DNA of 64,000 nucleotides. It comes from Ralstonia wenshanensis (GTDB lineage: Bacteria; Pseudomonadota; Gammaproteobacteria; Burkholderiales; Burkholderiaceae). The notes under the pieces are model-generated. The model had not been told where the DNA came from, made no database searches, and was given only the letters and a program-made list of their open reading frames with translations. The stretch is taken from assembly GCF_021173085.1 (NCBI RefSeq), contig NZ_CP076412.1, forward strand, positions 310,001 through 374,000, written 5' to 3'. This document shows positions 16,835-26,311 of the stretch, one piece after another (position 1 is the first letter of the stretch; every line of letters begins with the position of its first letter). The translations under genes were made by a program, and so were the position numbers.

Positions 16835-18508
16835 GTGCGGACCACCACCATGCGGTTGGCCCTGGCCACAGGCGTAGCACTGACCGGCCCGGCACTGAGC
16901 TGGGCACAAAGCAGCCCCAACCAAGGCAACCCGATCGACACGCTTCCCAAAGTCGATACGTCCCGCCCGCCCCAGCAGAAGATCCAGGTAGAAGTGCAGC
17001 GGCCGAACCCGGCGCTGGAAAATCTGCTTGCCACGCATCTCACACCGACCAAGTTCCAGATCGAAGGCGTCAAGACGCTACCCTTCCCCGAGGTGGCCGC
17101 GCATTTCGCACCCTTGGCCGGGCACGACATCACCGTCGCGCAACTGCTGCAGGCCGCGAACGATGTCACCAAGCTGTATGCCGACCGCGGTTTCCCGCTC
17201 TCATTTGCGTTTGTGCCGGCACAGACGTTTGAAGGCGGCGTCGTGCGCGTCACGGTGGTTGAAGGCTATGTGGCCCGCATGCGCATCGAGGGCACACCCG
17301 GGCCGCTGGAAGGCCGCTTGCGCGAAATCTCGCAGCGCCTGATGAATGAGAAACCCCTGCGCCGCGAAACCTTCGAGCGCGTGACGGGTGTGCTCGCGCT
17401 GCAACCCGGCGTGCAGATCACCGCGACCGTGCAGCCGCCCACCACCACCGATGGCGCGAGCGAGCTCGTGTTGAACGTGAAGCGCCAGCCGTACACCATC
17501 GGCACGGGCGTCGAATACCGCTCGCCGGGTGTGCGGGCAATCATCACGGGCACGCTCAATAGCGTGACGCCGCTGGGTGAGCAGATCACCGTCTCGACGC
17601 TGCAACCGCGCGGGTCCGATCACGAGACGTTCTACTCCGCAACCTGGGCGCAGCCGATCGGCACCGATGGGCTGCTTGCGAAGCTCACGTGGTCGCACTA
17701 TCGCGGCATGCCCGAGAATCTGCCGCTGGAGCAACTGGGCTATCAATCGCGCTACCTGACCGACACGCAGCGGCTTGGGTTGTCATTGAGCTATCCGGTG
17801 TTGCTGTCGAACTCGCGCAGCCTGACGGTGACGGGCACTTTCTACGGCAACGACGACAAACAGCGCTATACGCCGCAAAACCCCGGTTTTGCTCAAACTG
17901 AACTGGATGCCAAGGTGCGCGTGGCCGGCGCCGAAGCGTTGTATACGGAAGTGAAACCCGGTGAAACGCGCCGCGCGTCGCTCGGCCTGTACCAAGGTAT
18001 CAACAGCCTGGGCGCAGGCAAATCGGTTAACAACAACGTCGACCTGAGCTTCCTGCGCACGCGCATCACCGCCAGCGAAGCCCACGACCTGCCCCTGGGT
18101 TTTGGCGTGGTGGTGTCGGGTGCGGCGCAGTACAGCGGCGCGGTGCTGCCGTCATCGGAACAGATCAGCTTTGGCGGCCGCTTCTTTGGCCTTGCCTATC
18201 CAGCCGGTGAAGTGGCGGGCGATCGCGGCTGGGGTGCGTCGGTCGAACTCAACCGTGCCTTCCAGGTATCGATGGATTACCTGAAAACCGTGCAGCCCTA
18301 CGTGCTGTACGACACCGCAAAGGTCTATTCAAACGCAAGCACGCTCGTGCATGATCAGCTCGGATCGATCGCGCTGGGTGTGCGCTTCTCCGATCGGAAG
18401 TACTACACGCTGGACCTCGCGATCGCGCGACCGGTCGGCGACAAACCGATCAATTCCAGCTCCCGCAGCCTGCGGTTCAACGCGGCCTACACCTACCAGT
18501 TCAACTGA
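16835..18508 (+). CDS. TpsB (ShlB/FhaC/HecB) family outer-membrane transporter
   Basis: 557 residues. The GTG start at 16835 is favoured by GGAGGAG seven bases upstream. A signal peptide (to about 25) is followed by a POTRA domain (about 65-140, QIEGVKTLPFPEVAAHF), a second POTRA-like segment (about 145-220), and a beta-barrel that ends in aromatic YTYQFN. Such proteins export one large TpsA partner in two-partner secretion. No TpsA-like gene is found next to it here. The usual VRGF/Y signature appears only as GGRFFGLAYP followed by GEVAGDRGW. It is downstream of lipoprotein B but after a hairpin and a gap of 268 bases, so it may have its own promoter. Confidence 0.85.
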   Translation: MRTTTMRLALATGVALTGPALSWAQSSPNQGNPIDTLPKVDTSRPPQQKIQVEVQRPNPALENLLATHLTPTKFQIEGVKTLPFPEVAAHFAPLAGHDITVAQLLQAANDVTKLYADRGFPLSFAFVPAQTFEGGVVRVTVVEGYVARMRIEGTPGPLEGRLREISQRLMNEKPLRRETFERVTGVLALQPGVQITATVQPPTTTDGASELVLNVKRQPYTIGTGVEYRSPGVRAIITGTLNSVTPLGEQITVSTLQPRGSDHETFYSATWAQPIGTDGLLAKLTWSHYRGMPENLPLEQLGYQSRYLTDTQRLGLSLSYPVLLSNSRSLTVTGTFYGNDDKQRYTPQNPGFAQTELDAKVRVAGAEALYTEVKPGETRRASLGLYQGINSLGAGKSVNNNVDLSFLRTRITASEAHDLPLGFGVVVSGAAQYSGAVLPSSEQISFGGRFFGLAYPAGEVAGDRGWGASVELNRAFQVSMDYLKTVQPYVLYDTAKVYSNASTLVHDQLGSIALGVRFSDRKYYTLDLAIARPVGDKPINSSSRSLRFNAAYTYQFN

Positions 18509-18639
18509 CACGCGCCGCCATCGTGAACATGTGAACGAAATTTTTATATTTTTTATATTTTCAGCGCTGAAAGTCGACCATACTCCCCTCTCAAGGGGGG
18601 GATACATCGCCGCCGGAATTTGGGAGCATCGAAAGCGGA
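18509..18639. promoter_or_regulatory. A+T-rich promoter region of LuxR regulator
   Basis: Contains a direct repeat GTGAAC-AT-GTGAAC, two copies of TTTTTATAT, and a perfect 12-base palindrome TTCAGCGCTGAA (18560-18571). These stand out from the G+C-rich flanks and may bind a regulator, possibly the LuxR protein itself. Confidence 0.4.
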
Positions 18640-19893
18640 ATGTTAAGTTTTTCCAAAGAGTTGCCGATTACCACAGAAGTCGCGCAGAACAACAATAATC
18701 ATTACAGCGACGGCGGCATCACGCCGCAACACGCCGACAGCAAGGGAATGCACTCTGAGCTGTCGCAATACGCACCGGGGGCCATCATGCTGCAACGTCT
18801 ATCGGATGACGCAGAATTCCATCGACTCGTCGATACCATCTACGAGGCGGTACTCGAGCCTGCGCAGATGCCGATCGCCCTGGCCCTGCTCTCCGTCTAC
18901 GCCGGCGCCGAAAGCGCACACTATTTCGTTTGGGATAAGCACACCGATACGCCGCGTCACGGCGTTTCGTCGGGCTGGTGCCAACACTGTCCGCAGCCGG
19001 GTCACTGCAACGCCTTCTGCCAGGACGCGCAACTGATCAACGCCGGGCAACCTGAAGAGACGCCGTCGGCCTCGATGACCCTGATCGATACGCCCGACAT
19101 GTGCGTCACGATGCGTCTGCGCACGCGCGACGACGATCTGTCGGAAGTCAGCGCCATCGAGCGCGAGACACGCCTTCAACGCGTGCTGCCGCATCTGCAG
19201 CGGGCTGCGCGCATGCAGCAGCGCAATCTGGAGCTGAACGAACTCGCCGCACTCGGGATGGCCGGCCTGGATACGCTGGACTTCGGCGTGATGGTCATCG
19301 AGCGCACCATGCGCGTGAAATACGCCAATGCCTGGGCGCGCACGATGACGACGGGCGACGACCGTCTGTCGCTCGATGGCGGCTTGCTGCACTCGGCAGA
19401 TCACACGCACGACGCTGCACTGCGCAACCTCATCGAACAGGCCGCCGGCTCACTCGGCGTACAAGGCGCAGCCGGCTCGTGGATGTACCTGGCGCGCGAT
19501 GGCCGCCCGGTGCCTTTCATTGCTACGCCCCTTGCGCCCTCCGATGCGATGCGCTCGACCTGGGCTTCGCCGCTGGCGCTGGTGCTGGTCGGCAACTCCG
19601 AGGCGCGCTCGGTCATGGACGCCGGCGTGCTCGCCTCGCTCTTCGGTCTGACCAACAAGGAATGCATCGTCGCGGCGCGGCTGGCCGCGGGCGAAACCCT
19701 GCAGGAAATTGCCGAGCGCGAATTCCTCTCGCTGCACACGGTGCGCGTGCATATCCGCGACATCCTGCGCAAGACCGGCACGCATCGCCAGTCAGAACTG
19801 GTGCGCCTGCTGCATCTGCTGCCCAGCGTCGATCTGGAACGTGCAGGTGCCGCCACCCCGACCGCGCGCAGGCGCGGCCGCCTGAACGCGTAA
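18640..19893 (+). CDS. LuxR-family transcriptional regulator
   Basis: 417 residues. A C-terminal LuxR helix-turn-helix (about 330-395, FGLTNKECIVAARLAAGETLQEIAER then HTVRVHIRDILRKTGTHRQSEL) is clear. The N-terminal 300 residues hold no autoinducer-binding signature and no receiver domain; a PAS-like fold around 205-300 is possible. A Cys-rich bit, WCQHCPQPGHCNAFC, near residue 113 could bind metal or sense redox. The start is uncertain: ATG at 18640 is used, but the first 36 residues are rich in polar amino acids and an in-frame ATG at 18748 is possible. Targets unknown; the TpsB gene just upstream is a candidate. Confidence 0.8.
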   Translation: MLSFSKELPITTEVAQNNNNHYSDGGITPQHADSKGMHSELSQYAPGAIMLQRLSDDAEFHRLVDTIYEAVLEPAQMPIALALLSVYAGAESAHYFVWDKHTDTPRHGVSSGWCQHCPQPGHCNAFCQDAQLINAGQPEETPSASMTLIDTPDMCVTMRLRTRDDDLSEVSAIERETRLQRVLPHLQRAARMQQRNLELNELAALGMAGLDTLDFGVMVIERTMRVKYANAWARTMTTGDDRLSLDGGLLHSADHTHDAALRNLIEQAAGSLGVQGAAGSWMYLARDGRPVPFIATPLAPSDAMRSTWASPLALVLVGNSEARSVMDAGVLASLFGLTNKECIVAARLAAGETLQEIAEREFLSLHTVRVHIRDILRKTGTHRQSELVRLLHLLPSVDLERAGAATPTARRRGRLNA

Positions 19894-20196
19894 GTTCGCG
19901 CTCGATTCCCCTTCCTGCTTCGCCTGATTGCCGACGCCCAATCACGGGCGTCGAGCCATCCGCGTATACCCGGCTCACGTTTCGGTGGTTTCTGCCGATC
20001 TTTCAAGACAGGCGCGGCTCCGCATGCCTGCTTGATGCGAAGCGGTAGCCGCGAATGATCCCGACGCATTCTGTGAATAGCGCGCAACAAACGCACCTTT
20101 TCGCGGCCTGAAACGACAGGTTTTTGCGCTATCCTCGCCGCAAAACACAGACTAGGCGCTGGTCGTAGATCGGGGGGCCGCGCCGGATGCGCTCGC
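19894..20196. other. Intergenic region before the GGDEF/EAL gene
   Basis: About 300 bases without a convincing gene or RNA. It should hold the promoter of the GGDEF/EAL gene, but no clear -35/-10 pair or operator stands out. Confidence 0.4.
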
Positions 20197-22284
20197 ATGC
20201 ATAACGATTTCCATATTGCGCTGCTGCTGTTTGCGTGGGTCAGCACGGGGCTGACCACGTTTGCCGCACTGGACGCTGCGACACGTCTGCCGGGGGGCTC
20301 GACGGTCGCAAAACGCCGCAACTGGCGCATTGCCTGCGCCACCATTCTTGGCATTGGGTTGTGGTCGGGGCTTTGGCTCGGCCAGCTTGGCCTGCATCGG
20401 CAGGTCGGCACACCCATATTCGCGCCGATTGCGGCAACGCTCATGACTGCGCTGGCTGCATCGCTGGCGGCTTTCTCCATCGTGTTGCCGGACACGTCGT
20501 CCTCCAATGGCGCACAGGCTCCGCAACGACGCAGCGTTGCCATGGGCGCCGTGGCGCTTGGCATCGGGTTGTTGACGATGGAGCTGTATCTCACTCGCCC
20601 CTGGGCGCATGCCGAGGCCTTACCGCTGCGCCGCGCCCTGCTGGGCTGGGGCGGCGGCACACTGGTGCTTGGCGCAGGCGTGTGCCTGGCAATGTGTATG
20701 GCGTTTCATATGCCACCCGCCCAGCGCCGCGCCGCCGTGGGTTTGCGTGCACGCGCTGCGGCCGTGCTGGCCACAACGGCTGTGCTGTCACTTGTGTTGT
20801 GGCCGGGTGTAACCGCATGGCCGGCAGATGAGTCGACGATGCATATCGTGCCCGTCATCATGCTCAGCGCCGGCGGTGTGTTGATCGCGTTGGGCGTGCA
20901 TGCCGTGCTGATGATGCTTGAAACGCGTGTCGACTCGGCGCAGGCACACCTGGAAGCATCACTGGCGCGCGTGGCAAACCAAACGCCCCGGCCTCAACTC
21001 CACGACACGCTGACCGGCCTGCCGAACCGATTGCATCTACGTGAAGCACTGGAGGCGGCAATTCTGTCGTCCACGCGGCGCGGGCGTCCGTTTGCTCTCT
21101 TCTACCTGGATCTCGACAACTTCGGACAGATCAACGATCAATACGGCCGCAATGCGGGCGACCGTGTGCTGCAGATCATTGCCGAGCGCCTGCGCCAGAC
21201 CATTCGCGGCGAAGACACCGTGGCACGCCTTGGCGGCGACGAATTCGGCATCCTCGTTGAAGGCCTGGCGCTACCCGAATCTGCCGCCACCATCGGCGAC
21301 AAACTGCTGTTCCGCCTGCGTGAATCGGTGGAGGTGGACGGCCGGCGTCTTCGCGCGACCGCCAGCATTGGCGTAGTCGTGCATCCGCACAACGGCGCGA
21401 CGGCAGACACGCTGCTTGAACATGCCGACACGGCCATGTTCGATTGCAAGCAGTCCACCGGCAACGCCTACCGCTTCTTCGAGCCGCGCCTGAACACCAC
21501 CGCGCACCGCGTGCTACAGATTCAACGTGCGCTCTCGCATGCAGCGCTCAACGGGCAGCTCTCGGTGCACTACCAGCCGAAGTACGATGCACGCACCCAG
21601 GCAATGACCGGCGCCGAGGCACTGCTGCGCTGGAATCATCCGGAGCTCGGCCCCGTGTCTCCGGCGGAGTTCATCCCGCTGGCCGAGCGCACCGGCACCA
21701 TCGTCGAACTTGGCGATTGGGTGGTCGAAGAAGTCTGCCGCCAGATCATGCATTGGGATGCCCTCGGCATGCCGCCGCAGCGCATTGCCGTCAACCTTTC
21801 GCCACGGCAATTCCAGCAACCCGATCTCGTGCAGCGTCTGTCGCAGATCCTGCATCGCTATCAGGTTGCCGCGCATCGGTTGATGTTCGAGATTACCGAG
21901 ACGGCGGCCATGCGCGATGCCGGCCAGAGCATTGCCGCCATTCGTCAGATCCAGTCGCTCGGTTTCGAGGTGGCCATCGATGATTTCGGCACCGGTTATT
22001 CCAGCCTCAGTTATCTGCAGCGCTTTCGCGCCCAGCAGATCAAAATCGATCGCGCGTTTGTCTCTGCACTCGACGACAACCCGCCCGAGGCGGCCGCCAT
22101 CATTCGCGCCATCTGCGCGATGGCGCACTCGCTGGACATGACGGTGGTGGCGGAAGGCGTGGAAACCCAAGCGCAAATGCAGGCGCTGGTGAACCTGCAA
22201 TGCGATCAGGTGCAGGGCTATTTGCTGGCCCGCCCCATGCCGGCCAAGGATTTTCAGGGCTTGCTTGGAATCGAGTACGCCTGA
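20197..22284 (+). CDS. Membrane GGDEF/EAL protein for cyclic di-GMP turnover
   Basis: 695 residues. The N-terminal 240 form about seven membrane helices that resemble an MHYT sensor, but the key Met-His of the usual GIWSMHFIGM is changed (GLWSGLWLGQLG), so metal sensing may be lost. The GGDEF domain keeps GGDEF (346-350) and the inhibitory I-site RGED five residues before it. The EAL domain keeps EALLRW (from 474), DDFGTGYSSL and EGVET, so both diguanylate cyclase and phosphodiesterase activities look possible. Cyclic di-GMP control would fit the pilus and surface genes nearby. Confidence 0.92.
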   Translation: MHNDFHIALLLFAWVSTGLTTFAALDAATRLPGGSTVAKRRNWRIACATILGIGLWSGLWLGQLGLHRQVGTPIFAPIAATLMTALAASLAAFSIVLPDTSSSNGAQAPQRRSVAMGAVALGIGLLTMELYLTRPWAHAEALPLRRALLGWGGGTLVLGAGVCLAMCMAFHMPPAQRRAAVGLRARAAAVLATTAVLSLVLWPGVTAWPADESTMHIVPVIMLSAGGVLIALGVHAVLMMLETRVDSAQAHLEASLARVANQTPRPQLHDTLTGLPNRLHLREALEAAILSSTRRGRPFALFYLDLDNFGQINDQYGRNAGDRVLQIIAERLRQTIRGEDTVARLGGDEFGILVEGLALPESAATIGDKLLFRLRESVEVDGRRLRATASIGVVVHPHNGATADTLLEHADTAMFDCKQSTGNAYRFFEPRLNTTAHRVLQIQRALSHAALNGQLSVHYQPKYDARTQAMTGAEALLRWNHPELGPVSPAEFIPLAERTGTIVELGDWVVEEVCRQIMHWDALGMPPQRIAVNLSPRQFQQPDLVQRLSQILHRYQVAAHRLMFEITETAAMRDAGQSIAAIRQIQSLGFEVAIDDFGTGYSSLSYLQRFRAQQIKIDRAFVSALDDNPPEAAAIIRAICAMAHSLDMTVVAEGVETQAQMQALVNLQCDQVQGYLLARPMPAKDFQGLLGIEYA

Positions 22285-22696
22285 ACAGTCGAGCTCGAAA
22301 AGGCGGCACAGAAAATGCGCCGGTTTGATGCATTCGACACAACCTTTCAGCAACCTTTCACCTTCATATTCGGAAATATTAGGTGAATGGCAGATGCGAT
22401 TGCCGAAGCAATGAAGCAGTCACATAAGAAAGGAATTGTGTCGGGATTGCGTAGAGAGTGCGCTGCATCGATTGCAATACAGCCCAATGGTTTTGCAATG
22501 GTTCATATGTTTACGATTTCGACACACCCCGCAAACGCCCGCCACATAAGGGTTTGCGCAAAAGCGGCGCAGCAAAAGAGCCACGCCGTTGACATGAGGT
22601 CTTAACGAAATTCAATTCTCACCTGCAAAGTCGTTATAATGCCCTGGGCTACGGGGAGCGTGCCCATGTTTCAATTGCAATGTTGAGGAATCCATA
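22285..22696. promoter_or_regulatory. A+T-rich upstream region of the H-NS gene
   Basis: About 410 bases with A+T content well above the flanks and no convincing gene. A perfect -10 hexamer TATAAT is at 22635-22640, with no good -35 at the right distance. GAGGAA precedes the H-NS ATG. Self-binding by H-NS to this curved, A+T-rich DNA is a reasonable inference. Confidence 0.5.
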
Positions 22697-23005
22697 ATGC
22701 CGACTTACAAGGAAATCGTTCAGAAGATCTCTGAACTGCAACGCCAAGCCGATGAACTCCGGGCAAATGAACAAGCAACGGTGATTGCTGAAATCAAGCA
22801 CAAGATCGTGGAATACGGCCTGACCGCCGAAGACCTCGGTTTTGGCGCGAAGGGCGCAGTGGCCTCGAAGAAGGCTGGCCGCAAGGTGCCGGTGCGCTAC
22901 CGCGACAACAACGGCAATACCTGGACGGGTCGTGGCAAGCGCCCGGGCTGGCTGGTAAAGGAGTTGTCGTCGGGCCGGAAGATGGAGGATTTTCTGGTTG
23001 CCTGA
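22697..23005 (+). CDS. H-NS family nucleoid protein
   Basis: 102 residues. The N-terminal half is a coiled-coil oligomerisation region (MPTYKEIVQKISELQRQADELR). The C-terminal DNA-binding domain has the conserved YRDNNGNTWTGRGKRPGWL, with GRGKRP as the minor-groove AT-hook-like core. Proteins of this short form silence A+T-rich, often horizontally gained DNA in Burkholderiaceae, which usually have several copies. It is monocistronic and followed by a strong terminator. Confidence 0.95.
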   Translation: MPTYKEIVQKISELQRQADELRANEQATVIAEIKHKIVEYGLTAEDLGFGAKGAVASKKAGRKVPVRYRDNNGNTWTGRGKRPGWLVKELSSGRKMEDFLVA

Positions 23006-23068
23006 GCAGCGCTTTCAGCGCAGCATTCCGAGCCCGCACAAAGAGGCGCGCCGGAAACCACAAAAGAG

Positions 23069-23095
23069 AAAGGCCGGCGAATTTGCCGGCCTTTT
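23069..23095 (+). terminator. Rho-independent terminator after H-NS gene
   Basis: AAAGGCCGGC-GAATTT-GCCGGCCTTTT: a ten-base stem with A-run and T-run at its sides. The symmetry also allows it to end the convergent chemoreceptor gene (stop at 23126). Confidence 0.9.
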
Positions 23096-23125
23096 GCATT
23101 TCTGCGTGACAGAGGTCAAGCGGGG

Positions 23126-24667
23126 TTATACCTGGAAACGCCCCACTGCCGTGCGCAGCAATTGCGCCTGCTCTTCCAGGGACAGCGCTGCGGCCGCCGC
23201 CTGCTCCACGAGCGCGGCATTCTGCTGCGTCACTTCGTCCATCTGATTCACAGCCTGGTTGACCTGTTCGATGCCGGAACTCTGCTCGTCAGACGCCGCG
23301 GAAATTTCGCCCATGATGTCTGTGACGCGCTTGACGGCGGTCACCACGTCCTGAATCACCACACCGGCCTCTTCCACCAGCGCCGAGCCGTTCTGCACAC
23401 GGCCCACCGAATCGCCGATCAGCTCCTTGATCTCCTTGGCCGCACTTGCTGAGCGTTGCGCCAGGCTGCGCACCTCGCCTGCCACCACAGCAAAGCCGCG
23501 GCCTTGCTCGCCCGCGCGCGCGGCCTCGACGGCAGCGTTCAGCGCCAGGATGTTGGTCTGGAAGGCGATGCCCTCGATCACACCAATGATGTCGGCAATC
23601 TTCTTGCTGCTTTCGTTGATGCCGGACATGGTCTCGACCACGCGCCCCACCACCTCGCCGCCCTTGACTGCAATATCCGACGCGTTGACGGCCAGCGTAC
23701 TTGCCTGACGCGCGTTATCAGCGTTCTGCTTCACGATGCTCGTCAGCTCTTCCATGCTCGACGCCGTCTCCTCCAGCGACGAGGCCTGCTGCTCGGTCCG
23801 CTGCGACAGGTCGGCATTGCCGGCGGCGATCTGCTTGGTGGCGCTCGCAATGGAATCCGCAGAATTCTTGATGTCGCCAATCGTGCCGGTCAGTTGCTGC
23901 TGCATCTGCGACATGGCGAACAGCATGCTGTCGCGGTCGCCCGAGCGGGTTTCAACTTGCACAGCCAGATCACCCGCGGCGATGCGGCCGGCAATATGGG
24001 CAGCATAGGCCGGCTCGCCCCCCAACTGGCGCTGTAGGCTGCGGGTAACGGCCACGACCACCACCGTCATCAGGAAGCCGACGCCAAACAGCAGCCCCAG
24101 CGCCTTGACGAGCGAGGCGCGGAATGCGGTCGCGATGTCGTCCATGTAGGTGCCCGTGACGAGGCACCAATCCCACGGCTGGTAATACAGCACGTAGCTC
24201 TTCTTCGGCTGCGGTGCCTCCGCGCCGGGCTTCGGCCATAGGTAATCGACAAAACCGCCGCCGCTCTTGCCCGCGCGAGAGATTTCCTGGAACAGATGAT
24301 TCCCTGCCGGATCGGTAAAACCCGACATGTCCTTGCCGTTCATTTCGGCTTTGATCGGGTGCATCACCATCACCGAGTTGGTCTGGTTAATGCTGAAGTA
24401 GCCATCCTTACCGTAGCGGATCACCTTGATGCGCGCGAGGGCCTGGGCGCGCGCTTCGTCAGCGGTAAGCTTGCCGTCTTGCGCCATCTGTCCGTAGTCT
24501 TTGATGATGCTGAATACGGATTCACTGATGTTCTGCAAGTCGCGCTCGCGTTCTTCCAGACGCAGGGTGCGGGTTTCCCAGGCGCTCCACAACGTGATCA
24601 ACAACAGACAAAGCCAACTCAGGACGAGCGGCAGCCACAGCTTCTGACGAAGCGTGAGTCGATTCAT
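23126..24667 (-). CDS. Methyl-accepting chemotaxis protein with Cache sensor
   Basis: 513 residues from the ATG at 24667, which has a TTGGAGGGAAGG ribosome site; an in-frame start 15 codons earlier lacks one. Membrane helix 1 (about 10-30), a periplasmic single-Cache domain with [20 protein letters not shown] and [18 protein letters not shown], membrane helix 2 (about 185-210), HAMP, and a cytoplasmic signalling domain with the hairpin tip [20 protein letters not shown]. The C-terminus lacks a CheR-binding pentapeptide. The ligand is not clear; Cache domains of this kind often bind small carboxylates. Confidence 0.95.
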   Translation of the reverse strand: MNRLTLRQKLWLPLVLSWLCLLLITLWSAWETRTLRLEERERDLQNISESVFSIIKDYGQMAQDGKLTADEARAQALARIKVIRYGKDGYFSINQTNSVMVMHPIKAEMNGKDMSGFTDPAGNHLFQEISRAGKSGGGFVDYLWPKPGAEAPQPKKSYVLYYQPWDWCLVTGTYMDDIATAFRASLVKALGLLFGVGFLMTVVVVAVTRSLQRQLGGEPAYAAHIAGRIAAGDLAVQVETRSGDRDSMLFAMSQMQQQLTGTIGDIKNSADSIASATKQIAAGNADLSQRTEQQASSLEETASSMEELTSIVKQNADNARQASTLAVNASDIAVKGGEVVGRVVETMSGINESSKKIADIIGVIEGIAFQTNILALNAAVEAARAGEQGRGFAVVAGEVRSLAQRSASAAKEIKELIGDSVGRVQNGSALVEEAGVVIQDVVTAVKRVTDIMGEISAASDEQSSGIEQVNQAVNQMDEVTQQNAALVEQAAAAALSLEEQAQLLRTAVGRFQV

Positions 24668-24845
24668 CTTCCTTCCCTCCAAGCGTTTCTTGTATCCGCG
24701 CATGGCACGCATGCCGTTTGCGGCGCTCCCCTGGCGCGATTACACGCGCTCTGCTTGAGCTATCGAACACAAACGCGAAAAACTTGAGTAGGACATGTAC
24801 TCAAGCACCCGTTCGCCAGCGAGAAAGGGAAAGAAAGAAAACGCC

Positions 24846-26273
24846 TCAGCGCAAGGCGTCAGGATTGATGCTCGGAAGCGTGCCACCTGTGGAGGTTGTG
24901 GCGGGCACGGGCGTTGATGTCGATTCCTTTTGCGATGCGACGGCTTCTGCGGCGGGATGGTCGACGGGTGTCCATGACTCCCACAAACCATGACGACGAA
25001 GCGTTTCAGGTGCTTCGGCAGCGATCGAAGCTGCTGACACGGCAACTTCTGACGAGGCTGCTTTTGCAGTCACCTCAATATGCGACCCTGCCATGCGCAC
25101 GGCATGGCCACCGGCGTCTCGCACTGCGACCCCGTGCGCAGCGATCTGGCGATAGCTCCCATCCTTGTGCCGCATGCGGAATTCAGCCACGTATGCGGGC
25201 GTGTTGCCGTCAACATGTGCTTGGATGCGATTGAGCACCATGGGCAGATCATCCGGATACACGAGGCGGAGATACTCGCTCGTGCTTGGGCCAATCTCCT
25301 TCAGCGAATAGCCGAGCATCCCGGCAAAGCGGGCGGAAAACTGCGCGGCACGCGTGACCAGATCGAACTCCCAAAGGCCGACATCTGCGCCGTCGAGCAG
25401 CAGTTGATGACGTGCAACGAGTTCTGCTTCGCGGCGGCGGTAGCTCTGCTCCAGGTCGTTCAGCGCTTGTACGGTTTCCTTGCGCAGACGAATTTCGCGC
25501 GCCGCGATGGCGGTGGCAGTGTCGCCCGTAGCGCGGTCCCGATAGCCCAGCAGCAACGCAGCCAGCACGGTTGCAACCGCGCCAATCACCAGCAATAACC
25601 GCAACCCAGCGGGCGCATTGCCCGGCGTGGCGGAAAGCGGTGAAAACGCGCCTGCAAGCGACGCCGTGTACACGGCATCCACCGTCAATGCGGTGCCAAA
25701 CAGCACGCTCAAAAACAGACTCACGCCGGGGCGACGCACCGCCACCCCAGTCGCCCCCGATCGTGCCGAAAGCGCAAACTGCAGCGCCGCCGCACACCCC
25801 ATGGCCGACAGCACCATGACGATAGCGAGCAGCCCAGCGTCTTCCCAAGCCGTGGCGCTGAAACTTGTCACGCCGGCCAGCAGCAACACCGCGATCGGCC
25901 CGCTTACGCTCAGCAACACGCCAAGCAACATGGCGCGCATCAGACCTGCACGGCCGCCCAGCACACACCACAATGCCGCAACGGCAAGGCTCCAGCAGAA
26001 CGAAGCCAGCGTCATCACAAGCACCGCGTTGTTTTCGTGCAAGGGCCAGTGCGCAAGCAGCGGCAGCAGCGGCACCGCCCACAGCCCAACCGCCGAGAGC
26101 AACGCCGTCATGACCAGCGGCACGCGCGTGCGCGGGGCCATCGCGCTGCGCAAGTCATCGAGCAACCGCAGCAGCAAACTGCCCGCCGCGCAGGCCACAA
26201 CAAATGGCAGCAACGCCGGCAACAGTGCATGCGCCAGCGTACGGATCAGGTGAGCGATGAACGCCTCATCCAC
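24846..26273 (-). CDS. Membrane PAS-domain protein without output domain
   Basis: 475 residues, GTG start at 26273. The first 245 residues contain about seven membrane helices with no family signature that I recognise. A short coiled coil (RKETVQALNDLEQSYRRREAEL) leads to a PAS_3-type domain (about 285-400, GLWEFDLVTRAAQFSARFAGMLGYS, later EFRMRHKDGSYRQI with a PAC-like end). The last 75 residues are Ala/Ser/Thr-rich. There is no kinase, GGDEF, EAL or methyl-accepting domain, so it may sense and pass a signal by contact with a partner. It is between the chemoreceptor and galE, all leftward. Confidence 0.75.
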   Translation of the reverse strand: MDEAFIAHLIRTLAHALLPALLPFVVACAAGSLLLRLLDDLRSAMAPRTRVPLVMTALLSAVGLWAVPLLPLLAHWPLHENNAVLVMTLASFCWSLAVAALWCVLGGRAGLMRAMLLGVLLSVSGPIAVLLLAGVTSFSATAWEDAGLLAIVMVLSAMGCAAALQFALSARSGATGVAVRRPGVSLFLSVLFGTALTVDAVYTASLAGAFSPLSATPGNAPAGLRLLLVIGAVATVLAALLLGYRDRATGDTATAIAAREIRLRKETVQALNDLEQSYRRREAELVARHQLLLDGADVGLWEFDLVTRAAQFSARFAGMLGYSLKEIGPSTSEYLRLVYPDDLPMVLNRIQAHVDGNTPAYVAEFRMRHKDGSYRQIAAHGVAVRDAGGHAVRMAGSHIEVTAKAASSEVAVSAASIAAEAPETLRRHGLWESWTPVDHPAAEAVASQKESTSTPVPATTSTGGTLPSINPDALR

Positions 26274-26311
26274 GGAGGGGCGTCTCCAGTTGGTTCGGGC
26301 ACTTCAATGAA

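Noticed and set aside
22387..22605. 72-codon frame before the H-NS gene
   Set aside because: No ribosome site and odd codon use; the region fits a promoter better.
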